Below, in pieces: positions 17,244-25,844 of a DNA stretch of 64,000 bases. Under the pieces are notes generated by a model. The model worked only from the letters and a program-made list of their open reading frames with translations. It was not told where the DNA came from and did no database searches. The translations under genes were made by a program, and so were the position numbers. How positions within the stretch are numbered: the first letter of the stretch is position 1; each line of letters starts with the position of its first letter. Source of the DNA: Trebonia sp963773105 (GTDB lineage: Bacteria > Actinomycetota > Actinomycetes > Streptosporangiales > Streptosporangiaceae); contig CAVZAA010000005.1 in NCBI GenBank assembly GCA_963773105.1, forward strand, positions 868,001-932,000, given 5' to 3'.

Positions 17244-18653
17244 GTGGGAAGGAAATCCTCATTCGCGCGGTTGGTTACATCTGTGTCTACGCTGCCCACT
17301 AGCGGTCCACGGCGGATCGCCTCGCTCAGCGTCCATACGTCCCCGCTCGACCAGCCGGGCACCGGCGACGCGGGCGGGCTGAACGTCTACGTGGTCGAGG
17401 TCGCCAAGCGCCTCGCGGACCGGGGCACCGAGGTGGAGATCTTCACCCGGGCCGTCTGCCGTGACACCCCGCCACTGGCCGAACTCGTTCCCGGGGTGAT
17501 GGTCCGCAGCGTAGTGGCCGGGCCGTTCGAGGAGCTGGACAAGACCGACCTGCCCGCCCAAGTCTGCCAGTTCACCCTCGAGGTGCTGCGGGCCGAGGCG
17601 GCCGCCGAGCCGGGCCGGTACGACCTGGTGCACGCGCACTACTGGCTGTCGGGCAAGGTGGGCGCGGCCGCCAAGGAGCGCTGGGGTGTGCCGCTGGTGC
17701 AGTCCATGCACACGCTGGGCAAGGTCAAGAACGCCGCCCTCGCGGCCGGCGAGATAGCCGAACCGCCGGAACGGATCAGGGGCGAGCTCGACGTGATCGC
17801 CGCCGCCGACCGGCTGATCGCCAATACCGCCGAGGAAGCGCGCCAGCTCACCGAGCTCTACGACGCCGACCCGGCCAAGGTGCAAACCGTCAACCCCGGC
17901 GCGGACCTCAGCATCTTCCAGCCGGGCACCTCGCAGTCCAAGCGCGAGGCCAGAAAACGATTCGGCCTCGCCGACGACGCTGTGGTGCTGCTGTTCGTCG
18001 GCCGGGTTCAGCCCCTTAAGGGCCCGGACGTCGCGCTCAAGACCGCCGCCAAGCTCATCGAGGCCAGCCCGGAACTCCGCCGGACGCTGCGGGTCGTTCT
18101 CGTCGGCGGGCCGAGCGGGCGACAGCAGCGAGCAGACCCCGACGGCATGCGCGAACTGGCGGCGCGGCTGGGGATCAGCGAGATCGTGCGGTTCGAGCCG
18201 CCGTGCCCGCAGGCCGAGCTCGCGCAGTGGTACCGAGCGGCCACGGTGGTGCTCACCCCGTCTCATTCGGAGTCGTTCGGCCTGGTGGCGCTGGAGGCGC
18301 AGGCCTGCGGCACGCCGGTGGTCGCGGCCCGGGTCGGCGGCCTGCGCACCGTCGTCAGCGACGGCTACTCCGGTGTCCTAGTGGACGGCCATGACGCGGC
18401 CGACTGGGCGCGGGTCGTCAGGCGTCTCATCCGGGCGCCCAGGCGGCTCCAGGCCCTGTCCGAGGGCGCTCGACGACACGCGTCCGCTTTCGGCTGGTCC
18501 GCGACCGTGGACAGGCTGGCAAAGGTGTATACCGGAGCCATGGACGAGGCGGTTGTCTCCCGCGCGGCCCGGGTGAGGGCGTTAGGCGCATGGCGCAGCA
18601 GAACTCCGCTGCCGCCGACGTCCTCCGCGGCGTGCTCGACGCCCTGGGCCTGA
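17244..18653 (+). CDS. mshA: D-inositol-3-phosphate glycosyltransferase MshA
   Basis: First step of mycothiol synthesis: transfers GlcNAc from UDP-GlcNAc to inositol 3-phosphate. GT-B fold, family GT4: N-terminal SVHTSPLDQPGTGDAGGLNV, HAHYWLSGKVG, linker FVGRVQPLKGPDVAL, and the donor-site E-x7-E in SHSESFGLVALEAQACGTPV. 469 aa. GTG 17244 follows AGGAGGAAG; GTG 17283 is an alternative. The last 64 bp overlap the next gene, so the extreme C-terminus (SRTPLPPTSSA) may be unusual or frame-shifted. Confidence 0.93.
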   Translation: MGRKSSFARLVTSVSTLPTSGPRRIASLSVHTSPLDQPGTGDAGGLNVYVVEVAKRLADRGTEVEIFTRAVCRDTPPLAELVPGVMVRSVVAGPFEELDKTDLPAQVCQFTLEVLRAEAAAEPGRYDLVHAHYWLSGKVGAAAKERWGVPLVQSMHTLGKVKNAALAAGEIAEPPERIRGELDVIAAADRLIANTAEEARQLTELYDADPAKVQTVNPGADLSIFQPGTSQSKREARKRFGLADDAVVLLFVGRVQPLKGPDVALKTAAKLIEASPELRRTLRVVLVGGPSGRQQRADPDGMRELAARLGISEIVRFEPPCPQAELAQWYRAATVVLTPSHSESFGLVALEAQACGTPVVAARVGGLRTVVSDGYSGVLVDGHDAADWARVVRRLIRAPRRLQALSEGARRHASAFGWSATVDRLAKVYTGAMDEAVVSRAARVRALGAWRSRTPLPPTSSAACSTPWA

Positions 18654-19162
18654 GCTACGAGCACCAGCCTCCGGCCTCGTATCTGGTCCGCCTGGACGGA
18701 GAGCACAAGCTCGCCACCATGACCTGGCTGATCGCCGGAGACCACAGCCTGCAGGTGGAGGCGTTCTTCTGCCGCCAGCCGGATGAGAACCACGCCGCGT
18801 TCTACCGCTTCCTGCTCGAGCGCAGCGCCCGGATGTACGGCGTCCACTTCGCGCTCGACGGCACCGGTGACGTCTACCTGACCGGACGGCTCCCGTTGGC
18901 CGCCGTCACCGAGGCGGAGATCGACCGGCTGCTCGGCTGCGTGCTGACTTATTCCGATGAAGCGTTCAACGAAGCGCTGATGATTGGTTTCGCGTCCGCC
19001 ATCAAGCGGGAATGGGCATGGCGGGAAAAGCGCGGCGAGAGCCTGGCCAACCTGCGCCCGTTCGCCGCGCTCCGCTCGGAGCCCGACGGCGACGCGCAGG
19101 CCGGGTCGGCCGACCGCGAAACCCAAGAACAGAGCGAAAACCAGAAACAGAGCCCGGCGTGA
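18590..19162 (+). CDS. YbjN domain-containing protein
   Basis: 190-aa soluble protein of the YbjN group, seen in the type III secretion-chaperone-like alternating fold: ALGLSYEHQPPASYLVRL, MTWLIAGDHSLQVEAFFCRQ, LLERSARMYGVHFALD. A charged Gln/Glu-rich tail follows. Streptomyces and other actinomycetes carry a YbjN gene directly after mshA, which supports gene and start; the role is unknown. Its stop overlaps the next gene's GTG. Confidence 0.8.
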   Translation: MAQQNSAAADVLRGVLDALGLSYEHQPPASYLVRLDGEHKLATMTWLIAGDHSLQVEAFFCRQPDENHAAFYRFLLERSARMYGVHFALDGTGDVYLTGRLPLAAVTEAEIDRLLGCVLTYSDEAFNEALMIGFASAIKREWAWREKRGESLANLRPFAALRSEPDGDAQAGSADRETQEQSENQKQSPA

Positions 19163-20205
19163 ATGGGCTGAACTCCGGGTGGACCGAGGCCGGAATCCCC
19201 GTGCACCTGCATCCGATCGCCGCGCACACCGTGGTCTGCGTGTTCTTCGCGCTGCTGACCGCGGCGAGCAACGCCTGCGCGTCGGTCCTGCAGCGCCGGG
19301 CGGCCGCCCAGGTACCGGCCGAGCGGTCGATGCATGTCTCGCTCATCGCCGACCTGGCCAAGCGCCGGGTGTGGCTGGCGGGCATCGGCATGGTCATCGT
19401 CGCCGCCGTCGCCCAGGCCGCGGCGCTCGCGACCGGTCCGATCGCCCTAGTGCAGCCGATCTTCATCATCGAGCTGCCGGTCACGCTGGTGCTGGCCGCG
19501 CTCGCCAACCACAACCGGGACGCGCTCAGGAGGCTGCCCTGGCTCGCGATCGGGACCACCACCGCCGCCCTCGGCCTCGGGCTCGCGATCGCCCAGCCCA
19601 GCGGCGCCTCCGACAGCGCCCCTGGCCAGGATTGGATCATCGCGCTCATCGTCATCGCCGTCTTCGAGGCCGTGCTGATCATCTGGGCCACCGGCACCCA
19701 CGGGGAACCCCGCGCGGCCCTGCTCGGGCTCGCGGCCGCCTGCGGCTACGCGCTGACCGCGGCGCTGATTAAGAACGCGATGGCGGACCTCGGCGGCGGG
19801 GCGGTCGAATTCTTCACCAACTGGCACATCTACGCCGGCGCCGCGGCCGGCGTCGGGGCGCTGTTCCTGCTCCAGAACGCGCTGCAGGCCGGCTCCCTGG
19901 TCGCCTCGCAGCCGATGCTCACGGTCGGCGACGCGCTGATCAGCATCGCCCTCGGCGTCACGCTTTTCAACGAGGAATTGCGGGGCGGCTGGTGGCTCCT
20001 TCCGCAGCTGGTCGCGCTGGGTCTGATCATCGTCGGCTGCGTCCAAATCGCAAAGTCTCCGCTGGCCGCCGATCCCGGAGGACTGGTTTCGGAATCTGCT
20101 TCAACGGTACAGTTATCGTGTGAACAGGCTGGGCGACCTCGAACGTGCCATTATGGAAGTCCTCTGGCAGACGGATTCAGCGCTGACCGTCAGACAGGTC
20201 AGTAA
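19159..20205 (+). CDS. DMT-superfamily (EamA-like) membrane transporter
   Basis: Integral membrane protein with about nine or ten hydrophobic helices, e.g. VVCVFFALLTAAS, AGIGMVIVAAVAQAAALAT, WIIALIVIAVFEAVLIIWA and LVALGLIIVGCVQIA, and the DMT-type internal duplication with PIALVQPIFIIELPV and SLVASQPMLTVGDALISI at equivalent places. GTG 19159 overlaps the YbjN stop (GTGA). Substrate unknown. The hydrophilic last 25 residues overlap the BlaI-like gene by 86 bp, so the natural end may be slightly earlier. Confidence 0.78.
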   Translation: MNGLNSGWTEAGIPVHLHPIAAHTVVCVFFALLTAASNACASVLQRRAAAQVPAERSMHVSLIADLAKRRVWLAGIGMVIVAAVAQAAALATGPIALVQPIFIIELPVTLVLAALANHNRDALRRLPWLAIGTTTAALGLGLAIAQPSGASDSAPGQDWIIALIVIAVFEAVLIIWATGTHGEPRAALLGLAAACGYALTAALIKNAMADLGGGAVEFFTNWHIYAGAAAGVGALFLLQNALQAGSLVASQPMLTVGDALISIALGVTLFNEELRGGWWLLPQLVALGLIIVGCVQIAKSPLAADPGGLVSESASTVQLSCEQAGRPRTCHYGSPLADGFSADRQTGQ

Positions 20206-20527
20206 CGGGCTCGACCAGCGCGAACTGGCTCACACCACCGTGATGACGGTGCTTGACCGGCTGGCGAAGAAGGGTTTCGCTCGCAGGGAGCGGGACGGTC
20301 GGGCCTGGCGCTACCGACCCGCGGCGACGCGGGAGGCCTACGTGGCCGAGCTGATGCTGACCGCGCTCGACCAGACCGGCGACCGGGTGGCCGCGCTCGC
20401 GCGGTTCGCGCAGAGTGTGTCCGGCGCCGAGGCGGAAGTGCTGCTCGATGCGCTGACGGGTACCGAGGGGCACGGGGAAGACGGGGACGCGGTCCACGTA
20501 GAAGGAGATATCGGGATCGAATTATGA
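20120..20527 (+). CDS. BlaI/MecI-family transcriptional repressor
   Basis: Winged-helix repressor of 135 aa: LGDLERAIMEVLWQTDSALT, then the recognition region AHTTVMTVLDRLAKKGF and wing RDGRAWRYRPAATREAYV. The family dimerises on dyad operators and is inactivated by a membrane metalloprotease, encoded here by the next gene with a 4-bp ATGA overlap. In actinomycetes such pairs control respiration or cell-envelope genes as well as beta-lactamases; no beta-lactamase is in the window. Confidence 0.88.
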   Translation: MNRLGDLERAIMEVLWQTDSALTVRQVSNGLDQRELAHTTVMTVLDRLAKKGFARRERDGRAWRYRPAATREAYVAELMLTALDQTGDRVAALARFAQSVSGAEAEVLLDALTGTEGHGEDGDAVHVEGDIGIEL

Positions 20528-21583
20528 GGGCACTGGCCGACGCGGTACTACTAGCCGCGGTCGCCGTGGGAAGCGTGCGGAGCGCACGCGCGATGCTGCG
20601 CGCGTCCTGGCCGCGCAGGTCCCCGGCGGCCGCGATTTTGCTGTGGCAAGCGCTTGGCCTGGCCGGCGGTCTGGCAGCCGTCGGCGCCCTGCTCGCGATC
20701 GGCGTCAGCGGCCCCGGGACGCACGCGGGGGTCATCGGCGGGCTGACCGCGCTCGCCGGGCGGGTCGCCTCCGGCGCAGTCGATCGCACCGCACCAGCCG
20801 CCGTTGCTCACCGCCGTCAGGCTCACCTTCCTCACGGCCGGCTTCGCCCTCCTCGCCGTGCTCTACTCGGTCCTGGTGGTGGCGTTCGCCGACGCCATCG
20901 GCGCGCGCCGTCGGCAGCGCGAGCTGCTGGCGCTGCTCGCGCACGGCGACCCCAAGGTCCCTGGCGCGCTGGTGATCGACTACCCCGCCGCGGCGGCCTA
21001 CTGCCTGCCGGGAATCCGATCGCAGATCGTCGTCAGCGTCGGCACGCTCGACCTGCTGGCTCCGGCCGAGCTGACCGCCGTCCTCGCCCACGAGCGAGCC
21101 CACCTGCGCGCCCGGCACGACCTGGTGCTGATCCCGTTCACCTCACTGCGCCGCGCGTTCCCCCGGTCGGTCGGCATCGCCGAGGCCCACCGGACGGTCG
21201 CGCTGCTGGTGGAGATGATGGCCGACGACCGGGCGCTGCGGGTCCGCGGGCTGCTGCCCAAGGAGCTGGCGACCGCACTGGTCCGCTTCGGCACGGCGGG
21301 CGCCGACGGCGCTCCCGCCGGGGCCCTGGCCGTGGCCGAGGGCGAGCTCACCGCCCGGGTGCTGCGGCTGCTCACCCCGCCGCCGCCGATGTCGCGGGCC
21401 GCCCAGGCGGCGATCGTCCTGACGGCCGCCCTGGTCGTCGCTACGCCGCTGCTGCTGCTGGTCACGCCGTTAGGGTCAGATCAAGATCAAGATCAGCAGG
21501 TCGAACGGACCGTTGTTTCACCCGTTCCGCCTACCCGAGTAGAGCGGGAGCGGGGCGGTTCAGGCGGAGCAACGGTCCGTTAG
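20524..21583 (+). CDS. BlaR1/MecR1-like M56 peptidase (one frameshift)
   Basis: Integral-membrane zinc metallopeptidase paired with the BlaI-like repressor. The first frame (20524 to about 20790) gives a TM region (ILLWQALGLAGGLAAVGALLA). One inserted base near 20785 separates it from LLTAVRLTFLTAGFALLAVLYSV, the substrate cleft region and the HExxH zinc site LAHERAHLRARHD, with VEMMADDRAL carrying the third ligand. A C-terminal TM (AAIVLTAALVVATPLLLLV) follows. About 352 aa after repair. It lacks a penicillin-binding sensor domain, as is common in actinobacterial M56 proteins. Confidence 0.8.
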
Positions 21584-21608
21584 CTAAAGCCAGGATTTTG
21601 ACTCTGAT

Positions 21609-21962
21609 CTACCAGGGACCGTACGGGCCATTGTGAGTAGAGCCGCCGCGCTTGAACTCGCGGACCTTCGGCCGGACATCGGCCAGGTAGACCGCGGCGG
21701 CGACGAAGGAAAGCACCGATAGGAACCCGGTCGCGCCGCCGTACGCGGCGGAGTAGAGCCCGAGCACGAAGGCGACGCCGAGGATGATCAGCCACAGTGG
21801 CTTGGTCAGCTTGCCCGCCGCCGCGAAGGCCGGGGCGGGCCTGATGATGGCGTCGATGAACGCCCACGTCTCGACGACGAATGCCGCCACCGCGAGCGCC
21901 ACGAAGAAGTAGGAGAGCGGCGCGTAGTCGCCATTGCCCACGAATTGAAAGCACGATCTCAC
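21609..21962 (-). CDS. DUF2516 family membrane protein
   Basis: 117-aa protein with three TM helices (YFFVALAVAAFVVETWAF, LWLIILGVAFVLGLYSAA, GFLSVLSFVAAAVYLADV) and the family signature AFAAAGKLTKPLWL. It corresponds to Rv0476, near the XRE regulator Rv0474; the heparin-binding hemagglutinin gene found between them in mycobacteria is absent. Function unknown. GTG 21962 is the first start; a downstream start near FVGNGDY is possible. Confidence 0.8.
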   Translation of the reverse strand: MRSCFQFVGNGDYAPLSYFFVALAVAAFVVETWAFIDAIIRPAPAFAAAGKLTKPLWLIILGVAFVLGLYSAAYGGATGFLSVLSFVAAAVYLADVRPKVREFKRGGSTHNGPYGPW

Positions 21963-22056
21963 GTTACCTTGTGTCGCGGCTAGTTAGACGGATTCGGCTT
22001 GACCGCCCGCGTCCGAATCGATCGGCGGGCGCGGCGGTGTCGCGTTGCGACCGGCG

Positions 22057-22455
22057 TCACCGGCTCGCTCGGCGTCGGCTGCGGTCGCGCGTGATCGCGA
22101 CCACCTCGGCCGTCGTCGGCTGCTGCGACTCCTTGGTGAAGGACTCGTAGATCTCGATCAGGACCTGCTTCTGCCGCTCAGTCAGCTGCGGGTCGGTCAG
22201 CAGCGCGGACCTGACGCCGGAGTCGCCCGGACGGTCCTCGAGGATGCCCGCCTGCACGTAGAGCGCCTCGGCGGAGATGCGCAGTCCCTTGGCGATCTGC
22301 TGCAGGATGTCGGCGGACGGCTTGCGCAGCCCGCGCTCGACCTGGCTCAGGTATGGGTTGGAGACGCCGGCCTGCTCGGCGAGCTGACGGAGGGAGATCT
22401 TCGCCTGCTCACGCTGCTGCCTGATGTACTCCCCGATGCTGTTCATGTTCGCCAT
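22057..22455 (-). CDS. XRE-family helix-turn-helix regulator (Rv0474-like)
   Basis: 132-aa DNA-binding protein. N-terminal XRE HTH: MNSIGEYIRQQREQAKISLR, QLAEQAGVSNPYLSQVERGL. The middle region contains QIAKGLRISAEALYVQAGIL, and TDPQLTERQKQVLIEIYESF is the conserved helical C-terminal part of this actinobacterial group. Basic C-terminal tail. Start 22455 or the in-frame ATG 22446. Regulated genes unknown. Confidence 0.85.
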   Translation of the reverse strand: MANMNSIGEYIRQQREQAKISLRQLAEQAGVSNPYLSQVERGLRKPSADILQQIAKGLRISAEALYVQAGILEDRPGDSGVRSALLTDPQLTERQKQVLIEIYESFTKESQQPTTAEVVAITRDRSRRRASR

Positions 22456-22506
22456 AGGTAACATTCTAGCCCGCCTGCTTGCAGTTGCAAATGCGCAGCA
22501 AGCGGG

Positions 22507-23322
22507 CTAGCGGACCGCTACCTGCGATAGGTGGGTTCTGGCGAAGGCGAGGGTCTCCACCAGGTCGGCGCGGCGGACCTCCCTGGTCGGCGCGTGCCTG
22601 GTGTTCACCTCGGCCACGACCATGCCCTGGTAGCCGGTGGCGGCGATGCCGCGCAGCAGCTCGGCGCAGGGCTGCCTGCCCCGGCCGGGGACCAGGTGCT
22701 CGTCCGGGACCGGGCCGCTCGACACGCCCGTGCCGTCGGCCAGGTGGATGTGCGCCAGGCGGGTGCCGATGTCGTTCGCCATCACGATCGCGTCGGAGGC
22801 GGAGGCGGCCGTGTGCGACAGGTCAAGGGTCACGTTGGGGACGTCGAGCTTGGTCGGATCCCAGTGCGGGGCGTAGCCGGAGATCTCGGTGGCGCCCGAC
22901 CTGATCGGGAACATGTTCTCCACCGCGAAGATCACGTCGGTCTCTTCCGACATCTTGGCGATGCCCTGCTCGAATCCCCGGGTGTACTCCCGCTGCCAGC
23001 GGAACGGCGGGTGGACTACGACGACCTTCGCGCCCAGCCGCTCGGCCAGGTCCTTGGCCCGCAGCAGCTTCGACCACGGCTCGCGTCCCCAGACCAGCTG
23101 GGTGAGCAGCAGGCCGGGCGCGTGCACCGCGAGCACCGGCACCTGGTGGTAGTCCACCAGCCGCGCCAGGGCGTCCCCGGACTGGCTGACCGGGTCGGTG
23201 TAGACCATCACCTCAACCCCGTCGTAGCCGAGCTTGGCGGCCGCGTCGAAGGCGTCGGGCGTCTTCTCCGGGTAGACCGACGAGGAGGACAGCACGACGG
23301 GTATCGCGGGCAGCACCGTCAT
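22507..23322 (-). CDS. Sugar phosphate isomerase/epimerase family protein (TIM barrel)
   Basis: 271-aa xylose-isomerase-like TIM barrel: SSSSVYPEKTPDAFDAAAKL, YDGVEVMVYTDP, VLAVHAPGLLL, VVVHPPFRW, FAVENMFPIR, VTLDLSHTAASA, LAHIHLADGTG, HLVPGRG and GMVVAEVNTR. The conserved His/Glu/Asp residues at strand ends are typical metal ligands. Commonly found upstream of radA-region genes in actinomycetes; substrate not known. Confidence 0.83.
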   Translation of the reverse strand: MTVLPAIPVVLSSSSVYPEKTPDAFDAAAKLGYDGVEVMVYTDPVSQSGDALARLVDYHQVPVLAVHAPGLLLTQLVWGREPWSKLLRAKDLAERLGAKVVVVHPPFRWQREYTRGFEQGIAKMSEETDVIFAVENMFPIRSGATEISGYAPHWDPTKLDVPNVTLDLSHTAASASDAIVMANDIGTRLAHIHLADGTGVSSGPVPDEHLVPGRGRQPCAELLRGIAATGYQGMVVAEVNTRHAPTREVRRADLVETLAFARTHLSQVAVR

Positions 23323-23534
23323 CGCGTCCTCCTCGCTTGCTCGGTCACCCGCCTAGCTACTGTGCTCTCCCCGCTCGCCTCCGCGCGCGCTGCCCTGCCC
23401 TTCCTGCGTCGGTGTCGCTGCGCTCCATCCCTCCTCAGTCCAGGACAGCGGCGCGCGCTTTGGCTCGCGGGGGGACACCCTCGGCCGGTCTCCGGCGCCA
23501 GTGGAATGTCGGACGCCGTCGATAGGGTGCGGGC

Positions 23535-24944
23535 ATGGCGAAGTCGACGGCGGCGTTCCGGTGCAGCGAGTGCGGCTGGCAGGCGCCCAAGTGGGTCGGC
23601 CGGTGCGGCGAGTGCCAGGCCTGGGGCACGGTCAGCGAGGCGGCCGTGCCGCGGCTGGTCCGGGCCGGCATCCGGGCGGCCGCCTACGGCGGCGGCGCGG
23701 GTGGCGCCGGGCGGCTCGGCGGCGGCCCCGTATCGACTGCGGCGATGCCGATCGGGCAGGTCGACGCGGCCCACGCGGCTGCCCGGCCGACCGGGCTTGA
23801 CGAGCTCGACCGGGTGCTCGGCGGCGGTCTGGTCCCCGGCGCGGTGCTGCTGCTCGCGGGCGAGCCCGGCGTCGGCAAGTCCACCCTGCTGCTGGAGGCG
23901 GGCGCGCTGGTCGCCGCCGAGGGCCCGGTGCTCTACATCACCGGCGAGGAGTCCGCCGCGCAGGTCCGGCTTCGCGCGGACCGGCTCGGCGCCATCCACC
24001 AGAACCTGTACCTGGCGGCCGAGACCGACCTGGACGCGGTCATCAGCCACGTCGAGTCGGTGCAGCCGAGGCTGCTGATCATCGACTCGGTGCAGACGAT
24101 CGCGGCGGGCGACGTCGACGGCGTGCCCGGCGGCGTCACCCAGGTCCGCGAGGTCGCGGCGGCGCTCATCGCCGTGGCCAAGCAGCGCGGGATGTCGACC
24201 ATCCTGGTCGGCCACGTGACCAAGGACGGCTCGGTGGCCGGCCCGCGGACCCTGGAGCACCTGGTCGACGTGGTGCTCCACTTCGAGGGCGACCGGCATT
24301 CGCGGCTGCGGATGGTCCGCGCGGTCAAGAACAGGTACGGCCCGACCGACGAGGTGGGCTGCTTCGACCTCGGCGAGTACGGCCTGATCGGGCTGGCCGA
24401 CCCGAGCGGCCTGTTTCTGTCCCGGCACAGCGAGCCGGTTCCCGGTACCTGCGTGACCGTCACCCTGGAGGGGCGGCGGCCGCTGCTGGCCGAGGTGCAG
24501 GCGCTGGTGGCGCCGTCCGTGCTCGACGTGCCGAAGCGGGTCACCTCCGGGCTCGACGCCTCCCGGGTCGGCATGGTGCTGGCGGTGCTGCAGCGCCGGG
24601 CCGACGTCAAGATCGGCAAGTCGGACGTCTACGCCGCGACGGTGGGCGGCGTCCGGCTGACCGAGCCGTCGGTCGATCTCGCGGTCGCGCTCGCGCTGGC
24701 GAGCTCGGTGGCCGGCCTGGCGCTGCCGCCCGGTCTGATCGTGGTCGGCGAGGTCGGCCTGGCGAGCGAGGTGCGCAACGTCGTCGGCGTGCCGCGCCGG
24801 GTGGCCGAGGCCGAGCGGATGGGATTCCGCCAGGCGATCGTGCCCGCCGGCTCGGCCGGCAACGGGTACCCGGCCGACTCGGCGATGGAGGTCTCCGAGG
24901 TCAGCGACGTGCGCGAGGCCATGCGGGCGGCCTTCCGCGGCTAA
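23535..24944 (+). CDS. radA: DNA repair protein RadA (Sms)
   Basis: RecA-like helicase promoting branch migration in recombination. 469 aa with all parts: N-terminal C4 zinc finger (CSECGWQAPKWVGRCGEC at about 10-27), Walker A GEPGVGKST (about 115), Walker B LLIIDSV, the RadA signature KNRYGPTDEVG, and a C-terminal Lon-protease-like domain (SVLDVPKRVTSGLDASRVGM ... PPGLIVVGEVGLASEVRNV). Its stop overlaps the convergent neighbour by 4 bp; disA, usually next, is absent. Confidence 0.95.
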   Translation: MAKSTAAFRCSECGWQAPKWVGRCGECQAWGTVSEAAVPRLVRAGIRAAAYGGGAGGAGRLGGGPVSTAAMPIGQVDAAHAAARPTGLDELDRVLGGGLVPGAVLLLAGEPGVGKSTLLLEAGALVAAEGPVLYITGEESAAQVRLRADRLGAIHQNLYLAAETDLDAVISHVESVQPRLLIIDSVQTIAAGDVDGVPGGVTQVREVAAALIAVAKQRGMSTILVGHVTKDGSVAGPRTLEHLVDVVLHFEGDRHSRLRMVRAVKNRYGPTDEVGCFDLGEYGLIGLADPSGLFLSRHSEPVPGTCVTVTLEGRRPLLAEVQALVAPSVLDVPKRVTSGLDASRVGMVLAVLQRRADVKIGKSDVYAATVGGVRLTEPSVDLAVALALASSVAGLALPPGLIVVGEVGLASEVRNVVGVPRRVAEAERMGFRQAIVPAGSAGNGYPADSAMEVSEVSDVREAMRAAFRG

Positions 24945-25750
24945 CGGGAGAGCGTGAACGAACGGACCGGGCTGGACTGGCCGTCGGTCAGCGCGACCGC
25001 GTCGAACGTGCCCCGCCGCCGGCCGGCAGCGCGCCCGCGCACCCTGCGGGCTCCTTGGCCTGGCGGTTCCAGGTAATCGAGAGCACCTGGGGCACGCCCA
25101 GGGTGAACCTCACCGAGGGGGCGGCCGGGGGCTTGCACGCAGTCCGAGTCCCACACCACCCGCCCGTTCCTGGTCACTACCACGTGCACCGAGCCCGGCC
25201 CGTAGCTGAGCGTGCAGGCGCTGGACGACGTCGATACCGCGTAGATGTCGAACTTCGGTGACGCGCCCTGACCGTAGCCGGGCTGGCCGGTGAACAGGCT
25301 GAGCACGATGTCGGACGGCGTGCAGCGCGGTCCCTGAGCCGACGCGGGCGACGGTGACGGCGACGAGCTCGAGCTCGGGCCCGGGCTGGGGTCCTGATGC
25401 GGGCCGGGCACGGCCGTGGGCTGATCGGGGTTCTTGGCCGGCGTCGCGGCGGCGCTGAGGGTTGCCGTCGTACTTTTCGGCGTCGGAACGGGCCACGCGC
25501 TGCCGTACGCCGCCGCCGGGAGGTCCCCCTGGCGATCGAGCGCCGCCATGGACGCCTGGGCGATGGCCGACGTGCCCGCCGCCGGATGGCCACCGGGCAA
25601 CAGCCAGGCGCACAGCCCGAGCGCGGCCACGCCGCCGCCGAGGATGAAGAACCGCCGCCGCCAGTAGGCGTTGGGATCTCGGGCGGCGCCTAGGCCAGGT
25701 ACCGCGTGGTAGCCCTCGCCATCTTCATCACGACCCGAATCCATCCGCAT
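24941..25750 (-). CDS. Membrane-anchored secreted protein, Rv3587c position (two compensating frameshifts)
   Basis: Short cytosolic start, a TM or signal anchor (FFILGGGVAALGLCAWLLPG), a long Ser/Pro/Thr linker and a small extracellular beta domain (DIVLSLFTGQPGY, SSACTLSYGPGSVHVVVT, VVWDSDCVQAP). The ORF is open throughout, but about 25010-25130 reads as Gly/Arg-rich nonsense; the next frame over that stretch gives APSVRFTLGVPQVLSITWNR and EPAGCAGALPAGGG, after which the original frame resumes with TFDAVALTDGQSSPVRSFTL. So two opposite indels appear to cancel. It occupies the place of Rv3587c between radA/disA and mutY. Function unknown. Confidence 0.7.
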   Translation of the reverse strand: MRMDSGRDEDGEGYHAVPGLGAARDPNAYWRRRFFILGGGVAALGLCAWLLPGGHPAAGTSAIAQASMAALDRQGDLPAAAYGSAWPVPTPKSTTATLSAAATPAKNPDQPTAVPGPHQDPSPGPSSSSSPSPSPASAQGPRCTPSDIVLSLFTGQPGYGQGASPKFDIYAVSTSSSACTLSYGPGSVHVVVTRNGRVVWDSDCVQAPGRPLGEVHPGRAPGALDYLEPPGQGARRVRGRAAGRRRGTFDAVALTDGQSSPVRSFTLSR

Positions 25751-25844
25751 ACGGAAAGTATTGCGTCCGGGCCTGCCCAGACCCCGCCGACGCGCCGGCC
25801 CTCCGCATCACCGCGCCAAGCGCTCGTTGCCCGCTGTTTGCGAA

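Noticed and set aside
20120..21583. Beta-lactam resistance operon
   Set aside because: The BlaI-like and M56 proteins are present, but there is no penicillin sensor domain or beta-lactamase; such pairs have other roles in actinomycetes.
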